From Klebsiella terrigena (GTDB lineage Bacteria; Pseudomonadota; Gammaproteobacteria; Enterobacterales; Enterobacteriaceae), in the NCBI RefSeq assembly GCF_006539725.1, contig NZ_BJNO01000029.1, forward strand, positions 1 through 54,707: a DNA stretch of 54,707 bases, written 5' to 3'. This document shows, piece after piece, positions 12,303 through 21,854 of this stretch; within the stretch, counting starts at the first letter, position 1, and each line of letters begins with the position of its first letter. Both the position numbers and the translations under genes were made by a program. A model generated the notes under the pieces. That model was not told the origin of the DNA and did no database searches. It was given only the letters and a program-made list of their open reading frames with translations.

Positions 12303-12839
12303 TTACGGTTTATCACTCGATGCGGGGGAGGAATCGGTAGCTTTTACGGCAGCCTTTTCTTTGGCTTCAGGAAGCTCACTCGACGGCGTCAGCGGCTCAT
12401 CGACAGCGCTGGCTGGCGCATGAACCGGTGCGCTGGCCTGGTGTTCAGCCGTCGCTGGCGTGATGTCCTGGCGCTGTTCTTCGCTGCCTTTCACCACCGG
12501 GTTATGGATAGTGTTCGCTTCGTCGCTGGCTTTCTCAGGATCGTGCGCGGAATAGGAGCGTTTCATGGATTCGGCGGCTTCACGCAGCTCGTCCATTGAG
12601 GCCTTCAGCTCAGGCGTCAGGTTATCCAGGCTCGCCTTTTCGACTTTCTTCAGGCTTTCCTGAAACTCCTGCAGTTTTAGTTCCTGAGTGATCTCATTTT
12701 GCACGGTGGCCGCCAGCGACCGCAGCGTGCGGATCCAGCTAGCCACCGTTTTTACCGCTACAGGCAGTCGCTGTGGCCCCAGTACGATGAGGCCAATCAC
12801 AAACACCAGCAGTAGTTCACTAAAACCGATATCGAACAC
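12303..12839 (-). CDS. tatB: Sec-independent protein translocase TatB
   Basis: Single-span partner of TatC in the Tat receptor complex. The 178-residue protein has the N-terminal membrane helix [20 protein letters not shown], the hinge GPQRLP and an amphipathic helix. A long polar C-terminal tail follows, rich in Ala, Pro, Ser and charged residues, the least conserved part of the family. It lies three bases after tatA and two before tatC. Confidence 0.95.
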   Translation of the reverse strand: MFDIGFSELLLVFVIGLIVLGPQRLPVAVKTVASWIRTLRSLAATVQNEITQELKLQEFQESLKKVEKASLDNLTPELKASMDELREAAESMKRSYSAHDPEKASDEANTIHNPVVKGSEEQRQDITPATAEHQASAPVHAPASAVDEPLTPSSELPEAKEKAAVKATDSSPASSDKP

Positions 12840-12842
12840 GAA

Positions 12843-13094
12843 TTACACCTGCTCTTTGTCGTGGCGTTTTGTCTCGTCTTTTTTCGCATCATCCTGCTTG
12901 TCAGCGATAGATTTCGCCGCAAAATCCGCGTCCGGAGTTCCGTTTTCAGGCTTTTCATCATCACTCATCGCCTTTTTAAAGCCTTTGATTGATGCGCCTA
13001 AATCCGACCCCAGCGAGCTCAGCTTTTTTGTCCCAAAAAGCAGAACGACGATGACGACAACAATTAATAACTGCCAGATACTGATACCACCCAT
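12843..13094 (-). CDS. tatA: Sec-independent protein translocase TatA
   Basis: Pore-forming or membrane-weakening subunit of the Tat system; oligomerises at the TatBC receptor. The 83-residue protein has the N-terminal helix [19 protein letters not shown], the FGTKKL hinge, an amphipathic helix ([16 protein letters not shown]) and a charged tail. An ATG two codons upstream would sit against its GGGGA ribosome site with no spacing, so the ATG at 13094 is preferred. First tat gene of the cluster, behind ubiB on the same strand. Confidence 0.95.
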   Translation of the reverse strand: MGGISIWQLLIVVVIVVLLFGTKKLSSLGSDLGASIKGFKKAMSDDEKPENGTPDADFAAKSIADKQDDAKKDETKRHDKEQV

Positions 13095-13225
13095 ACACAT
13101 TCCCCTATGACAGATGATGAATTAATGGGACGCATTATACACGTCATCCTGCGGGCTGCCTCTTCGTCAGGCCGCTCGCATGACTTCGCGCAAGAACGAA
13201 TGCGCCGTGATGGAGGCCATACCGC

Positions 13226-14866
13226 TTAGCGCGTTTTCCGCCAGCCAATCAGCCAGGTCACAACGCCACCGGCCATTAGCCAGCCGGGCATCAGGCCCCA
13301 CTCCGGCCGGTGGATAAATAACAGCGTACCGCTGAGTAACAAAACGGCGCCTATACCAAACAGATAACGGGACTCTCCCTGGCGAGCGTGTCGCACCTGG
13401 ATGTCGCGGACAATCGTATCAACGCTGTGCTGCAGCTGTTTGCTCTGCTGCAGGCTCTGGTACACCAGTTCCGGTATCTCCGGCATTCTTTCAATCCAGA
13501 ACGGCGCTTTTTCTTTAAACGCGCGTACCAGCGCCGGAATGCCGACCTGATCTTTAATCCACGACTCAAGGAAAGGCTTCGCCGTTTTCCACAAGTCTAA
13601 CTGAGGATAGAGCTGGCGACCTACCCCTTCTACGTAAAGTAATGTCTTCTGTAGCAATACCAGCTGCGGCTGCACTTCCATATTGAAGCGTCGGGCGGTA
13701 TTGAACAGGTTCAGCAGTACATGCCCAAAGGAGATTTCAGCCAGCGGCTTTTCGAAGATAGGTTCGCAGACGGTGCGGATGGCAAACTCGAACTCTTCAA
13801 CGTTTGTATCCGCAGGCACCCAGCCGGAATCGACGTGCAGCTCGGCAACTTTGCGATAGTCACGGTTGAAGAAGGCGATGAAGTTTTCCGCCAGATAGCG
13901 CTTATCTTCTTTATTCAGCGAGCCCACGATACCGCAGTCAATGCCGATATATTTCGGGTTCTCCGGATGCTCATAGCTGACAAAAATATTGCCCGGGTGC
14001 ATGTCCGCATGGAAGAAGCTGTCGCGGAATACCTGGGTGAAAAAGACCTGCACGCCCCGCTCTGCGAGCAGCTGCATGTTGGTGCCCTGAGCTTCCAGCG
14101 CCTCGACATCGGAAACCGGGATGCCGTAAATCCGCTCCATCACCATCATGCCTTCGCTACAGTAATCGGAGTAAACCTCCGGAACGTAGAGCATCGGGCT
14201 ATCTTCAAAATTGCGCCGCAGCTGGATGGCGTTTGCCGATTCGCGCAGCAGGTTGAGCTCGTCGAGCAGCGTCTTTTCATACTCGCGCACCACTTCCTGC
14301 GGGCGCAGGCGGCGGCCGTCGGGCAGCAGGCGAGGTACCCAGCGCGCCAGGCGATAGATAAGCTTCATATCCGCTTTGATAACCGGCACGATGTCCGGGC
14401 GGATAACCTTAATCACAATCTCTTTGCCGTTCTCTTTCAGGCGCGCGGTATGCACCTGAGCAATCGAGGCGGAGGCCAGCGGCTCAATCGAGAAATCATC
14501 AAACCAGGCATCAACCGAAAGGCCGCCCATCGCCTGCTCGATCTGCTTTTTAGCCAGCTGGCCATCAAACGGCGCCACGCGATCCTGCAGGAGCGCGAGC
14601 TGATCGGCAATTTGCGGAGGAAAGAGGTCGCGACGGGTTGACAGCATCTGGCCAAATTTGATCCACACGGGCCCCAGCTCCTGCAGCGCAAGGCGTAAGC
14701 GCTCGCCGAGAGGTTTGTCTTTGTGACGATTTGGCATCCAGAACAGCGTACGCCGCCAGATACGCAGCGGCAGCGTGATACGCATTTTGGGGATCAGCTC
14801 ATCGAGCCCGTAGCTCAAAAAGGTGCGGATAATAAGATACAGGCGCCGTAATTCTCCTGGCGTCAT
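13226..14866 (-). CDS. ubiB: Ubiquinone biosynthesis atypical kinase/ATPase UbiB
   Basis: Member of the ABC1/ADCK/UbiB atypical kinase family needed for ubiquinone synthesis, thought to act as an ATPase that supports extraction or handling of lipid intermediates. The 546 residues match E. coli. Motifs are the KxGQ-type segment [16 protein letters not shown], the Ala-rich loop ASASIAQVH that replaces a glycine loop, the lysine in [21 protein letters not shown] and GIDCGIVGS. Two C-terminal membrane helices end the protein. It overlaps ubiJ by four bases within the ubiE-ubiJ-ubiB run. Confidence 0.96.
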   Translation of the reverse strand: MTPGELRRLYLIIRTFLSYGLDELIPKMRITLPLRIWRRTLFWMPNRHKDKPLGERLRLALQELGPVWIKFGQMLSTRRDLFPPQIADQLALLQDRVAPFDGQLAKKQIEQAMGGLSVDAWFDDFSIEPLASASIAQVHTARLKENGKEIVIKVIRPDIVPVIKADMKLIYRLARWVPRLLPDGRRLRPQEVVREYEKTLLDELNLLRESANAIQLRRNFEDSPMLYVPEVYSDYCSEGMMVMERIYGIPVSDVEALEAQGTNMQLLAERGVQVFFTQVFRDSFFHADMHPGNIFVSYEHPENPKYIGIDCGIVGSLNKEDKRYLAENFIAFFNRDYRKVAELHVDSGWVPADTNVEEFEFAIRTVCEPIFEKPLAEISFGHVLLNLFNTARRFNMEVQPQLVLLQKTLLYVEGVGRQLYPQLDLWKTAKPFLESWIKDQVGIPALVRAFKEKAPFWIERMPEIPELVYQSLQQSKQLQHSVDTIVRDIQVRHARQGESRYLFGIGAVLLLSGTLLFIHRPEWGLMPGWLMAGGVVTWLIGWRKTR

Positions 14867-15468
14867 TTGCCCTCCAGCATTTCCAGCCGTTTTTCAAGCG
14901 CAGCCACGGCGCGTTCCACGGCGGCGGTCTCTTCCCCAAACCAGGCCATTTCCAGCGGGCCCGGCGCCAGACGCCACTCTTCGGTGAGCGCCTCAGCAAC
15001 ATACCGCTGCTGGCGCTGCGCGCCGTGCAGCAGGAAGCGAGCGCCGGTGCGGAATACTTTGCTGACGCCCTCGGCGACAATATCGCCGGTATACGGGGCC
15101 AGCAGCTCAGCGGGATCAAACTCCGCCAGATCGCACAGCGTCACCATATTCTGCACCACCTGCAGATCGCCCTGCACCTGCAGGTCACCGCTGCGGATAA
15201 GCGCGGTAAGCTGCTGACGATTGCGCAGCTGCGGCAGGACGCTCAGGCGGGTGATGACGGTACAGTCTGCTTCGCCTTCCCACGCGCCGAGCACATCGAT
15301 CTGGCGCTCGCTAAAGGCCAGAACCACCGGCGTCGCCAGCTCCTGCAGCTCCACGCGCAGCACTTTCCCTGACAGACGCTGACGCGCCGGTTTTAAGGCT
15401 TTATCACGCCAGAGAAAGGTATTCAGAACCGTCTCAATACCCGCAGTTACCAGTGGTTTGAAAGGCAT
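14863..15468 (-). CDS. ubiJ: Ubiquinone biosynthesis accessory factor UbiJ
   Basis: SCP2-like lipid-binding protein; in E. coli it scaffolds the soluble Ubi complex with UbiK and binds prenylated intermediates. The 201 residues carry an N-terminal SCP2 domain ([17 protein letters not shown] to about residue 115) and a helical C-terminus ending in a possible coiled coil ([20 protein letters not shown]). It overlaps ubiB by four bases and follows ubiE by 13. In E. coli the 3' half of this gene also encodes the sRNA EsrE; I could not delimit it here. Confidence 0.92.
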   Translation of the reverse strand: MPFKPLVTAGIETVLNTFLWRDKALKPARQRLSGKVLRVELQELATPVVLAFSERQIDVLGAWEGEADCTVITRLSVLPQLRNRQQLTALIRSGDLQVQGDLQVVQNMVTLCDLAEFDPAELLAPYTGDIVAEGVSKVFRTGARFLLHGAQRQQRYVAEALTEEWRLAPGPLEMAWFGEETAAVERAVAALEKRLEMLEGK

Positions 15469-15481
15469 AGCGTCCCCCCTG

Positions 15482-16237
15482 TCAGAACTTATAACCGCGG
15501 TGTAACGCCACGATACCTGCCGTCAGGTTGTAGTAGTCGACGCTTTCAAAGCCCGCATCCTGCATCATGCCCTTCAGGGTGTCCTGATCGGGGTGCATGC
15601 GAATAGATTCCGCCAGATAGCGATAGCTTTCGCCGTCGCTGGCTACCAGTTCGCCCACGCGCGGCAGGATATGGAAGGAGTAGGCGTCGTACGCTTTGCT
15701 CAGCGGTTCAATAATCGGTTTTGAAAACTCCAGCACCAGCAGGCGTCCGCCCGGCTTCAGAACCCGGTACATAGAGCGCAGCGCTTTTTCTTTATCGGTG
15801 ACGTTACGCAGGCCGAATGAAATAGTAATGCAGTCAAAGGTGTTATCGGCAAACGGCAGCGCTTCGGCATTGGCCTGAACGTACTCAACGTTGCCGACGA
15901 TGCCGACGTTGCGCAGCTTTTCGCGGCCCATTTTCAGCATTGAATCGTTAATATCGGCGAGCATGACGCGGCCAGATTCACCGACCAGGCGGGAGAATTT
16001 TGCCGTCAGGTCGCCGGTGCCGCCGGCCAGATCCAGCACGGTCTGCCCGCGACGCACGCCGCTACAATCGATGGTGAAACGCTTCCACAAACGATGAATA
16101 CCAAACGACATCAAATCGTTCATCACATCATATTTCGCGGCCACAGAATGGAATACATGCGCAACCATGTCCGCCTTCTGCTCTTTGGCAACCGTCTGAA
16201 AGCCAAAGTGCGTCGTTTCTTGTGAATCCTCAACCAT
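15482..16237 (-). CDS. ubiE: Ubiquinone/menaquinone biosynthesis C-methyltransferase
   Basis: SAM-dependent C-methyltransferase acting on demethylmenaquinol and on the benzoquinol intermediate of ubiquinone synthesis. The 251 residues match E. coli. SAM-binding motif I is [15 protein letters not shown] and the family signatures [18 protein letters not shown] and [17 protein letters not shown] are present. The reading frame stays open 51 codons upstream, but [13 protein letters not shown] at 16237 matches the family N-terminus. First gene of the ubiE-ubiJ-ubiB run. Confidence 0.96.
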   Translation of the reverse strand: MVEDSQETTHFGFQTVAKEQKADMVAHVFHSVAAKYDVMNDLMSFGIHRLWKRFTIDCSGVRRGQTVLDLAGGTGDLTAKFSRLVGESGRVMLADINDSMLKMGREKLRNVGIVGNVEYVQANAEALPFADNTFDCITISFGLRNVTDKEKALRSMYRVLKPGGRLLVLEFSKPIIEPLSKAYDAYSFHILPRVGELVASDGESYRYLAESIRMHPDQDTLKGMMQDAGFESVDYYNLTAGIVALHRGYKF

Positions 16238-16307
16238 CTCAATGCCTGCTTGCTTATCAAGAAAATGTTCGCCGAGTGTAACAGATTTAGCGCATTTCCC
16301 ATACGGT

Positions 16308-17756
16308 TCAACGCGGCTGAGAACCCTCGCCCGCCATCGATGCGGCGGAAGGTTCGGATGAAAAACCGTTACTTTCCGATGGGTTATCATCGTCGTCCAG
16401 CCGGTATTCGTCGTCCTGGGCGGTTGCCTGTTCGACTAAGTCCGGATTAATCCCGCGCTTAACCTCCACCCCGAGGCCGCGAAAGGCTTCAGCCTGCACC
16501 AGCAGGTTGCCGCGACCGGAGGCCAGCTTTTTCATCGCCTGGCGGTAATTATCCTGCGCTTTGTCGAGGCTCTGGCCTATTGCGGACATGTCATCGACGA
16601 ACAGCCGCATCTTGTCGTACAGGCGGCCCGCGCGTTCGGCAATTTTCTGCGCATTGCGGCTCTGATGCTCATAGCGCCAGAGGTTGGCTATCGTGCGTAA
16701 CGCAACCAGCAGCGTGGTGGGGCTGACCAGCATAATATTGTGCTGCAGCGCTTCGCTGATAAGCTCTGGCTGGCGGTCTATCGCCAGCAGAAATGCGGGC
16801 TCAACGGGGATAAACATCAGGACATAGTCGAGCGATCGCAGCCCCGGCAGCTGCTGATAGTCTTTCCTGCCAAGCAGGCGGATATGGCTGCGCACCGAGG
16901 CAATGTGCTCCTGCAGCGCCGCCTCGCGGGCGTAATCATCTTCAGCGTTGAAGTAACGCTCATAGGCCACCAGCGTCATTTTGGCATCAATGACCACGTC
17001 TTTTCCCTGCGGCAAACGGACGATCACGTCCGGCTGCATCCGCGAGCGGTTTTCCGTTTCAATGCTGACCTGGGTCTGGTATTCGTAGCCTTCCCGCAGC
17101 CCGGAAGCCTCCAGCACGCGGGTTAAAACCACTTCCCCCCAGTTGCCCTGCGTTTTGTTATCGCCCTTAAGCGCGCGGGTCAGGTTCAGGGCTTCCTGCG
17201 CCATCCGGGTATTCAGCTGCTGCAGATTGCGGATTTCATGGGCCAGCGTGTGGCGCTCTCGCGCCTCCTGGCCGAAGCTGTCCTGTACCTGGCGACGAAA
17301 GCCGTCCAGCTGTTCACGCAGCGGCGTCAGCAGGCCGTGCAGGCTTTGTCGATTCTGCTCATCAACCCGGCGGTTGCTGTGCTCGAAAATGCGGTTCGCC
17401 AGATTTTCAAACTGCTCGCTGAGGCGCTGTTCGCTGTTCACCATCTGGCGAACTTTCTCTTCCGCATTTAGCCGGGTGGATTCGAGGCGGGTGGTGACTT
17501 CACGGAGGTCAGCCTCCAGCGAGCTATTGATATCGCGCAGGCTGCGCAGCTCATTATTCAGCAGCTCGCACTCATCGCGCCAGTGGGCCGCCTGCACCAG
17601 CTGCTGGCGGGCCGAGCTCAGCTCAATATCCAGCTCGCGCCGCTCTTCGATGAGGTCGGCACGCGTTTGATCGGCAGCGGCCTTCGTCGCCAGCCAGCCG
17701 ACGACCAGCCCTACGACCAGCGCCGCGATGGCACTTATAATAATTGAGATATCCAC
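16308..17756 (-). CDS. rmuC: DNA recombination protein RmuC
   Basis: RmuC limits inversions between short inverted repeats in E. coli and contains a domain related to restriction endonucleases. The 482-residue protein has an N-terminal membrane helix (about residues 3-24), a long coiled coil to about 150, then the conserved core with [39 protein letters not shown] and [15 protein letters not shown]. The acidic, Ser-rich tail differs from E. coli (475 residues), as expected for this region. It stands alone between udp and ubiE. Confidence 0.93.
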   Translation of the reverse strand: MDISIIISAIAALVVGLVVGWLATKAAADQTRADLIEERRELDIELSSARQQLVQAAHWRDECELLNNELRSLRDINSSLEADLREVTTRLESTRLNAEEKVRQMVNSEQRLSEQFENLANRIFEHSNRRVDEQNRQSLHGLLTPLREQLDGFRRQVQDSFGQEARERHTLAHEIRNLQQLNTRMAQEALNLTRALKGDNKTQGNWGEVVLTRVLEASGLREGYEYQTQVSIETENRSRMQPDVIVRLPQGKDVVIDAKMTLVAYERYFNAEDDYAREAALQEHIASVRSHIRLLGRKDYQQLPGLRSLDYVLMFIPVEPAFLLAIDRQPELISEALQHNIMLVSPTTLLVALRTIANLWRYEHQSRNAQKIAERAGRLYDKMRLFVDDMSAIGQSLDKAQDNYRQAMKKLASGRGNLLVQAEAFRGLGVEVKRGINPDLVEQATAQDDEYRLDDDDNPSESNGFSSEPSAASMAGEGSQPR

Positions 17757-17851
17757 AACGCCCCCTGCTACTGCAACCGCCTACGGCACAAAAATAGAAT
17801 TGTGCTGTACAAACGTCCAGTTTAAAAGGAATTTCCTGCGAGGCGCAGCGC

Positions 17852-17879
17852 AAAAAAGAGAGGCCGGGCGAGCCGGCCT
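17852..17879 (-). terminator. Intrinsic terminator of udp
   Basis: AGGCCGG / CCGGCCT stem with a five-base loop, followed on the minus strand by TCTC and six T, about 20 bases behind the udp stop. Confidence 0.85.
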
Positions 17880-17897
17880 TCACGATAAGGGGAGGAA

Positions 17898-18659
17898 CTA
17901 CAGCAGACGGCGGGCCGCTTCAACGACAATTTTCACCGCATGGCTTTCGGTTTGCTTCATGGTTTCGGCGTTAGGAATTTCCTGCTGGGTACGGTTAACG
18001 ATAACCCCGGCAACCATCCCGGCACGCAGGCCCTGGCTGGAGCACATGGTCAGCAGCGTGGCGGATTCCATTTCGTAGTTCATGACGCCCATCGCCTGCC
18101 ACTCTGCCATCGAGCCTTTAAAACGGCTCACCACGCGACCGGAAACGGTGTCATAGCGCTCCTGGCCCGGATAGAAGGTGTCGGAAGAGGCGGTCACGCC
18201 AATATGGGTCGTTGCGCCGATTGATTTAGCCGCTTCCACCAGCGCGGTGGTGCAGGCAAAGTCAGCGACGGCCGGATATTCCATTGGCGCAAAGTGCAGG
18301 CTCGCGCCGTCAAGGCGCACGGATGCCGTGGTCACCAGCACGTCGCCAACGTTGATATTCGGCTGGATGGCGCCAGTGGTGCCGATACGCAGGAAGGTAT
18401 TGATTCCCAGCTGAGCCAGTTCTTCAACGGCAATCGACGTCGACGGGCCGCCGATACCGGTAGAGCATACGATCACCGGCTTGCCGTCAAGCTCGGCGCG
18501 CCAGGAGGTAAATTCGCGGTGCGATGCCAGCTTGACCGGCTTATCCATCAGCGCGGCGATCTTTTCCACACGCTCCGGATCGCCAGGGACGATAGCCAGC
18601 GTAGCCCCTTGTAAATCGTTTTTGGTGAGGCCGAGATGAAAAACATCAGACTTAGACAT
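17898..18659 (-). CDS. udp: Uridine phosphorylase
   Basis: Converts uridine and phosphate to uracil and ribose 1-phosphate in pyrimidine salvage. The 253 residues match E. coli. Phosphate and nucleoside site segments [44 protein letters not shown] and [13 protein letters not shown] are intact. The start [10 protein letters not shown] at 18659 is preceded by GAGGAG six bases upstream, so an in-frame upstream ATG is rejected. Two CRP-like sites 52 bp apart upstream fit CRP/CytR control as in E. coli. Confidence 0.97.
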   Translation of the reverse strand: MSKSDVFHLGLTKNDLQGATLAIVPGDPERVEKIAALMDKPVKLASHREFTSWRAELDGKPVIVCSTGIGGPSTSIAVEELAQLGINTFLRIGTTGAIQPNINVGDVLVTTASVRLDGASLHFAPMEYPAVADFACTTALVEAAKSIGATTHIGVTASSDTFYPGQERYDTVSGRVVSRFKGSMAEWQAMGVMNYEMESATLLTMCSSQGLRAGMVAGVIVNRTQQEIPNAETMKQTESHAVKIVVEAARRLL

Positions 18660-18731
18660 AAAAAACTCCTCTGTGGGTCGAATTATCAGCAGAAGCAAAA
18701 CGGTACTTTACAGAAGCCATCCGCTTAATTT

Positions 18732-18799
18732 TGTGACACCAATCACCATGAATGAAAATCATTGCAACAATATTCCATTAAATAGTGAGTTACGTCACA
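18732..18799 (-). promoter_or_regulatory. Tandem CRP sites of the udp promoter
   Basis: TGTGACACCAATCACC (18732-18747) and AGTGAGTTACGTCACA (18784-18799) both fit TGTGA-N6-TCACA. Their centres are 52 bp apart, the spacing of CRP1 (-41.5) and CRP2 (-93.5) in E. coli udp. With CRP1 at -41.5 the start would be near 18698, and TAAAGT at 18710-18705 would be the -10. CytR probably binds between the two sites, as in E. coli. Confidence 0.8.
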
Positions 18800-18926
18800 T
18801 TAACAAGTTATATTCACCGTGCCTGAACAAAAGATAGCCTGTTTCGGGCACTGTGATTTGTTAACGTCCGGTCTTAAGAGTCTATAGTTATCGATGCGCT
18901 AATAAATTAAGGGTACGGAGAATACC

Positions 18927-19739
18927 ATGACCACAACCAAGCAACCCGGCTTTGCACCTGCAGCCACCCCGCACGCTTCTACCGCCGTTTATACGCCGGA
19001 AGAGAGCATTACCGCTGGAGAAACCTCGATCCCTTCTCAGGGCGAGAACATGCCGGCGTACCATGCCCGGCCGAAAAATAGCGATGGCCCGCTTCCGGTG
19101 GTGATCGTGGTGCAGGAAATTTTCGGCGTCCATGAGCACATCCGCGACGTCTGCCGTCGTCTGGCGCTGGAAGGCTATCTGGCGATCGCCCCAGAGCTGT
19201 ACTTTCGCCAGGGCGATCCGAACGAGTACACCGATATCCCGACGCTATTCCAGGAGCTGGTCAGCAAAGTCCCGGACTCGCAGGTGCTGGCAGACCTTGA
19301 TCATGTCGCCAGCTGGGCGGGACGTCACGGGGGCGATGCTCATCGCCTGCTGATCACCGGTTTCTGCTGGGGTGGACGCATTACCTGGCTCTATGCCGCG
19401 CATAACCCGCAGCTGAAGGCCGCCGTCGCCTGGTACGGCAAGCTGGTCGGGCAGAAAACGCTGAACTCCGCGAAGCATCCGGTGGACGTCGCCGTCGATC
19501 TTAACGCCCCGGTGCTGGGACTTTACGGCGCGAAGGATGACAGCATCCCGCAGGATACGGTAGAAACCATGCGCCAGGCGCTGCGCGCCGCCAACGCGAC
19601 GGCAGAGATCGTGGTCTACCCGCAGGCCGGCCACGCGTTTAATGCCGACTATCGTGCCAGCTACCATGAAGAGTCGGCGCAGGACGGCTGGCAGCGCATG
19701 CTGGCGTGGTTTGCTCAGTATGGCGGGAAGCGCACCTAA
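18927..19739 (+). CDS. dlhH: Dienelactone hydrolase family protein
   Basis: Alpha/beta hydrolase of the dienelactone hydrolase family, the position and length of E. coli YsgA (DlhH, 271 residues); physiological substrate unknown. The catalytic triad is visible: Cys in TGFCWGGRI (about residue 150), Asp in GAKDDSIP and His in QAGHAFNADY. The first 45 residues are a variable extension before the hydrolase core. GGAG precedes the ATG. It is divergent from udp and converges with the sulfatase operon, where a 10-bp inverted repeat follows its stop. Confidence 0.92.
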   Translation: MTTTKQPGFAPAATPHASTAVYTPEESITAGETSIPSQGENMPAYHARPKNSDGPLPVVIVVQEIFGVHEHIRDVCRRLALEGYLAIAPELYFRQGDPNEYTDIPTLFQELVSKVPDSQVLADLDHVASWAGRHGGDAHRLLITGFCWGGRITWLYAAHNPQLKAAVAWYGKLVGQKTLNSAKHPVDVAVDLNAPVLGLYGAKDDSIPQDTVETMRQALRAANATAEIVVYPQAGHAFNADYRASYHEESAQDGWQRMLAWFAQYGGKRT

Positions 19740-19858
19740 ACCGCTCTTGATTGCCGATTATGACAGTTAATCATTTCGGCAATCATCCCGTCCTCCAGCC
19801 GTGTTGTCAGGCCGCGAAGAATAAATTCATAATGCTCTGCCTGTTGCGGAGCGCACAT
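19736..19858 (-). CDS. Possible small protein of 40 residues downstream of the maturase
   Basis: An ATG at 19858 with GAAAGG four bases upstream opens a 40-codon frame beginning MCAPQQAEHYEF and ending NCHNRQSRAV, with a TAG that overlaps the dlhH stop on the other strand. It starts 13 bases after the maturase stop, in the same direction, and its codon use resembles coding sequence. Its last third contains a 10-bp inverted repeat. I do not recognise it. It may be a seventh operon gene, the remnant of a longer gene, or chance. Confidence 0.35.
   Translation of the reverse strand: MCAPQQAEHYEFILRGLTTRLEDGMIAEMINCHNRQSRAV
19748..19785. terminator. Inverted repeat between dlhH and the sulfatase operon
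   Basis: TGATTGCCGA (19748-19757) and TCGGCAATCA (19776-19785) form a 10-bp perfect stem with an 18-base loop, eight bases behind the dlhH stop. It could serve both converging transcription units. No strong T run follows on either strand. Confidence 0.5.
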
Positions 19859-19871
19859 AACGCCTTTCAGG

Positions 19872-21164
19872 TTATGTCCCGCAGCATTTTTTATACTTTC
19901 GCCGACTTCCGCACGGGCAGGGATCGTTTCGACACGCTGCCGCTAACGTCTGTTGCTCCTCTTCGGCCAGCCACTGCATGATCGCCGATGACGGGTAGCC
20001 GCTTTCCAGAAGCTGCTGCCAGACATTCATATAAGGCGTGATGTGTTTGAAAAAATGCTTATAGCCCGCACACAAATAGTTGTGACCAGGATGACCGCCC
20101 GGCGACACCGCAAAACGATGTTTTGGGCAGCCGCCATGACATACTGGCCGGAATTCGCAGCGACGACAATCCGCCGTTAACGTCGTTTCTTTCGCCTCGC
20201 CAAAAGCGATCGCCCGTTCGCTATGATTAAGCTCATGGATACTGTTCTGATGAATATTCCCCAGCTTATGTTCCGGGTAAACATAGTGATCGCAGTTGTA
20301 GAGATCGCCGTTTGATTCCAACGCAAAAGCGTGTCCGCAGGTTGCCGAATGAACGCATAGCACGGGCGGTTGCCCGGTCCAGGCCGCCAGCGCGACGTCA
20401 AACATCTGTACCGAGACTCGCTCAACATCACGTCGTATCCATACATCGAAAATCTGGCGAAGAAAATCACCAAACTGCCACGAAGGTACACTCCAGGGCG
20501 CGAGCTTTGCAGCACTTTCACCGGGCAATACCAGCTGTAACGACGACGATGAGTCGCTGCTAAGACGCTCTACCAGAGGTATAAATTGCATGTAGCGCGA
20601 ACCCGCAGCCAGCAGGAACTCATAGACCTCGCGGGCATGCTCAACGTTATGTTTACCGACAACGGTTAGCGTATTGAACTCAACATGATGTGCCTTCAGT
20701 AACGACATCGCCGCCATCACCCTTTCATGAGTGCCCTTTCCCGCGCGATTAACACGATACTGATTATGTAATTGCGCGGGACCATCTATCGACAGCCCCA
20801 CCAAAAAACGATGTTCGGCAAAAAAGCAGGCCCACGACTCGTCAAGCAGCATTCCGTTCGTCTGCAGCGCGTGCGTTATTTTTTTCCCGCCGGCATATTC
20901 GTTACATATTTCGATGACGCGATAAAAAAACGGCAGCCCCATCATCGTCGGTTCTCCCCCCTGCCAGGCAAACGTAACCGAATCACCCGACTGGGCTTCA
21001 ATATGCTGACGAATATAATTTTTCAGCGTCTCATCGGACATACGCCAGTTCGCATTACGCTCCGGGTAAAGTGCTTCTTTCTCAAGATAAAAACAGTAGG
21101 CACAATCGATATTACATACCGAACCCGTGGGCTTCGCCATCACGTGACAGCCGCTTATCGCCAT
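19872..21164 (-). CDS. Anaerobic sulfatase-maturating enzyme (radical SAM, SPASM) with C-terminal SEC-C motif
   Basis: Radical-SAM enzyme of the anSME/AslB family, which oxidises the active-site Cys or Ser of sulfatases to formylglycine. The 430-residue protein shows the CxxxCxxC cluster at Cys17, Cys21 and Cys24 (VCNIDCAYCFY), a SAM-binding segment (TFAWQGGEPTMMGL) and a SPASM region for auxiliary clusters (CGHAFALESNGDLYNCDHYV, CRRCEFRPVCHGGCPKHRF). The last 20 residues form a SEC-C zinc motif (NDPCPCGSRRKYKKCCG), not part of the core family. It is the last recognised gene of the six-gene operon, 16 bases behind a DUF202 gene, and its obvious target is the Cys-type sulfatase upstream. Confidence 0.9.
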   Translation of the reverse strand: MAISGCHVMAKPTGSVCNIDCAYCFYLEKEALYPERNANWRMSDETLKNYIRQHIEAQSGDSVTFAWQGGEPTMMGLPFFYRVIEICNEYAGGKKITHALQTNGMLLDESWACFFAEHRFLVGLSIDGPAQLHNQYRVNRAGKGTHERVMAAMSLLKAHHVEFNTLTVVGKHNVEHAREVYEFLLAAGSRYMQFIPLVERLSSDSSSSLQLVLPGESAAKLAPWSVPSWQFGDFLRQIFDVWIRRDVERVSVQMFDVALAAWTGQPPVLCVHSATCGHAFALESNGDLYNCDHYVYPEHKLGNIHQNSIHELNHSERAIAFGEAKETTLTADCRRCEFRPVCHGGCPKHRFAVSPGGHPGHNYLCAGYKHFFKHITPYMNVWQQLLESGYPSSAIMQWLAEEEQQTLAAACRNDPCPCGSRRKYKKCCGT

Positions 21165-21180
21165 GTCAGAAAAATCCTTG

Positions 21181-21513
21181 TTATTGCAGTCTGAGAAATA
21201 TCGGGAATACCAGCGACAGCGCTATAAGGCTGAGAATAAAACTCAGCAGCCGTTTAATCTGAACCGAAGAACGTGTTGTTAACTCCTCATCCCGCACCGT
21301 TTTTTTCTGCCGATAATACGAGATAACCACCAGTGCCAGGGCCAACCCTGATGCGAGGCTCCCAAGACCTGCGACTACCGCATCTCCACGGGAGAAACCG
21401 CCACGACTCACGGCCAGCGCAAGGATCAAAACGCAAAATGTCGTTCTTTGCCAGGAAAGAGCCGTTCGCTCAGGCTGAAGCCCCGGGTCGCGGAGACGTC
21501 GTCTCGTCGTCAT
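21181..21513 (-). CDS. DUF202 membrane protein (YidG-like)
   Basis: A 110-residue protein with about three membrane helices and the DUF202 entry signature PGLQPERTALSWQRTTF. It resembles E. coli YidG in size and N-terminus; function unknown. It overlaps the preceding DUF202 gene by four bases (ATGA) and is followed by the maturase. The pair is equivalent to YidG-YidH, which in E. coli also lie beside a maturase-related gene (yidF) and a sulfatase (yidJ), so a role linked to sulfatase substrates is inferred from context only. Confidence 0.82.
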   Translation of the reverse strand: MTTRRRLRDPGLQPERTALSWQRTTFCVLILALAVSRGGFSRGDAVVAGLGSLASGLALALVVISYYRQKKTVRDEELTTRSSVQIKRLLSFILSLIALSLVFPIFLRLQ

Positions 21514-21854
21514 AGCAGAAGTAATATTGCCTGGGTAAGTAATATGGTCACCGCCAGCCCGCTACTGAGCCAGACCAGCACTCCGGGATAGGCTAAATCA
21601 GTACCTTCACGCATCGCGCGCTCGTTACCCGACCAGCGGCGATAGGCGTACCAGGAAAGCAGGGCTGCCGTGAGACTCAACACGCCCACCAGCAGCTCAC
21701 GCACATTAGAGGAAGCGAGATTTTCCGCGAACTGGTCGACAGCAATAGCCATTGCCATAAACGCCAGCGCGGTACGAATCCAGGCCAGAAACGTGCGTTC
21801 ATTCGCCAATGAAAAACGGTAGTCAGGCGCTTTGCCCTCGCTTATCCATTTCAT
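21510..21854 (-). CDS. DUF202 membrane protein (YidH-like)
   Basis: A 114-residue inner-membrane protein with three predicted helices and the family signature APDYRFSLANERTFLAWIRT, nearly identical to the start of E. coli YidH (115 residues). Function unknown. It overlaps the GntR gene by four bases upstream and the second DUF202 gene by four bases downstream, so the three are almost certainly translated together. YidH was chosen over YidG as the nearer match because of the N-terminal block and the single-residue difference in length. Confidence 0.85.
   Translation of the reverse strand: MKWISEGKAPDYRFSLANERTFLAWIRTALAFMAMAIAVDQFAENLASSNVRELLVGVLSLTAALLSWYAYRRWSGNERAMREGTDLAYPGVLVWLSSGLAVTILLTQAILLLL

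Noticed and set aside
13721-14641. 306-codon plus-strand frame opposite ubiB
   Set aside because: Antisense shadow of an intact ubiB with no recognisable features or ribosome site.
16238-16390. N-terminal extension of ubiE by 51 codons
   Set aside because: The family starts at [12 protein letters not shown]; the extra segment overlaps the promoter and the 3' end of rmuC.
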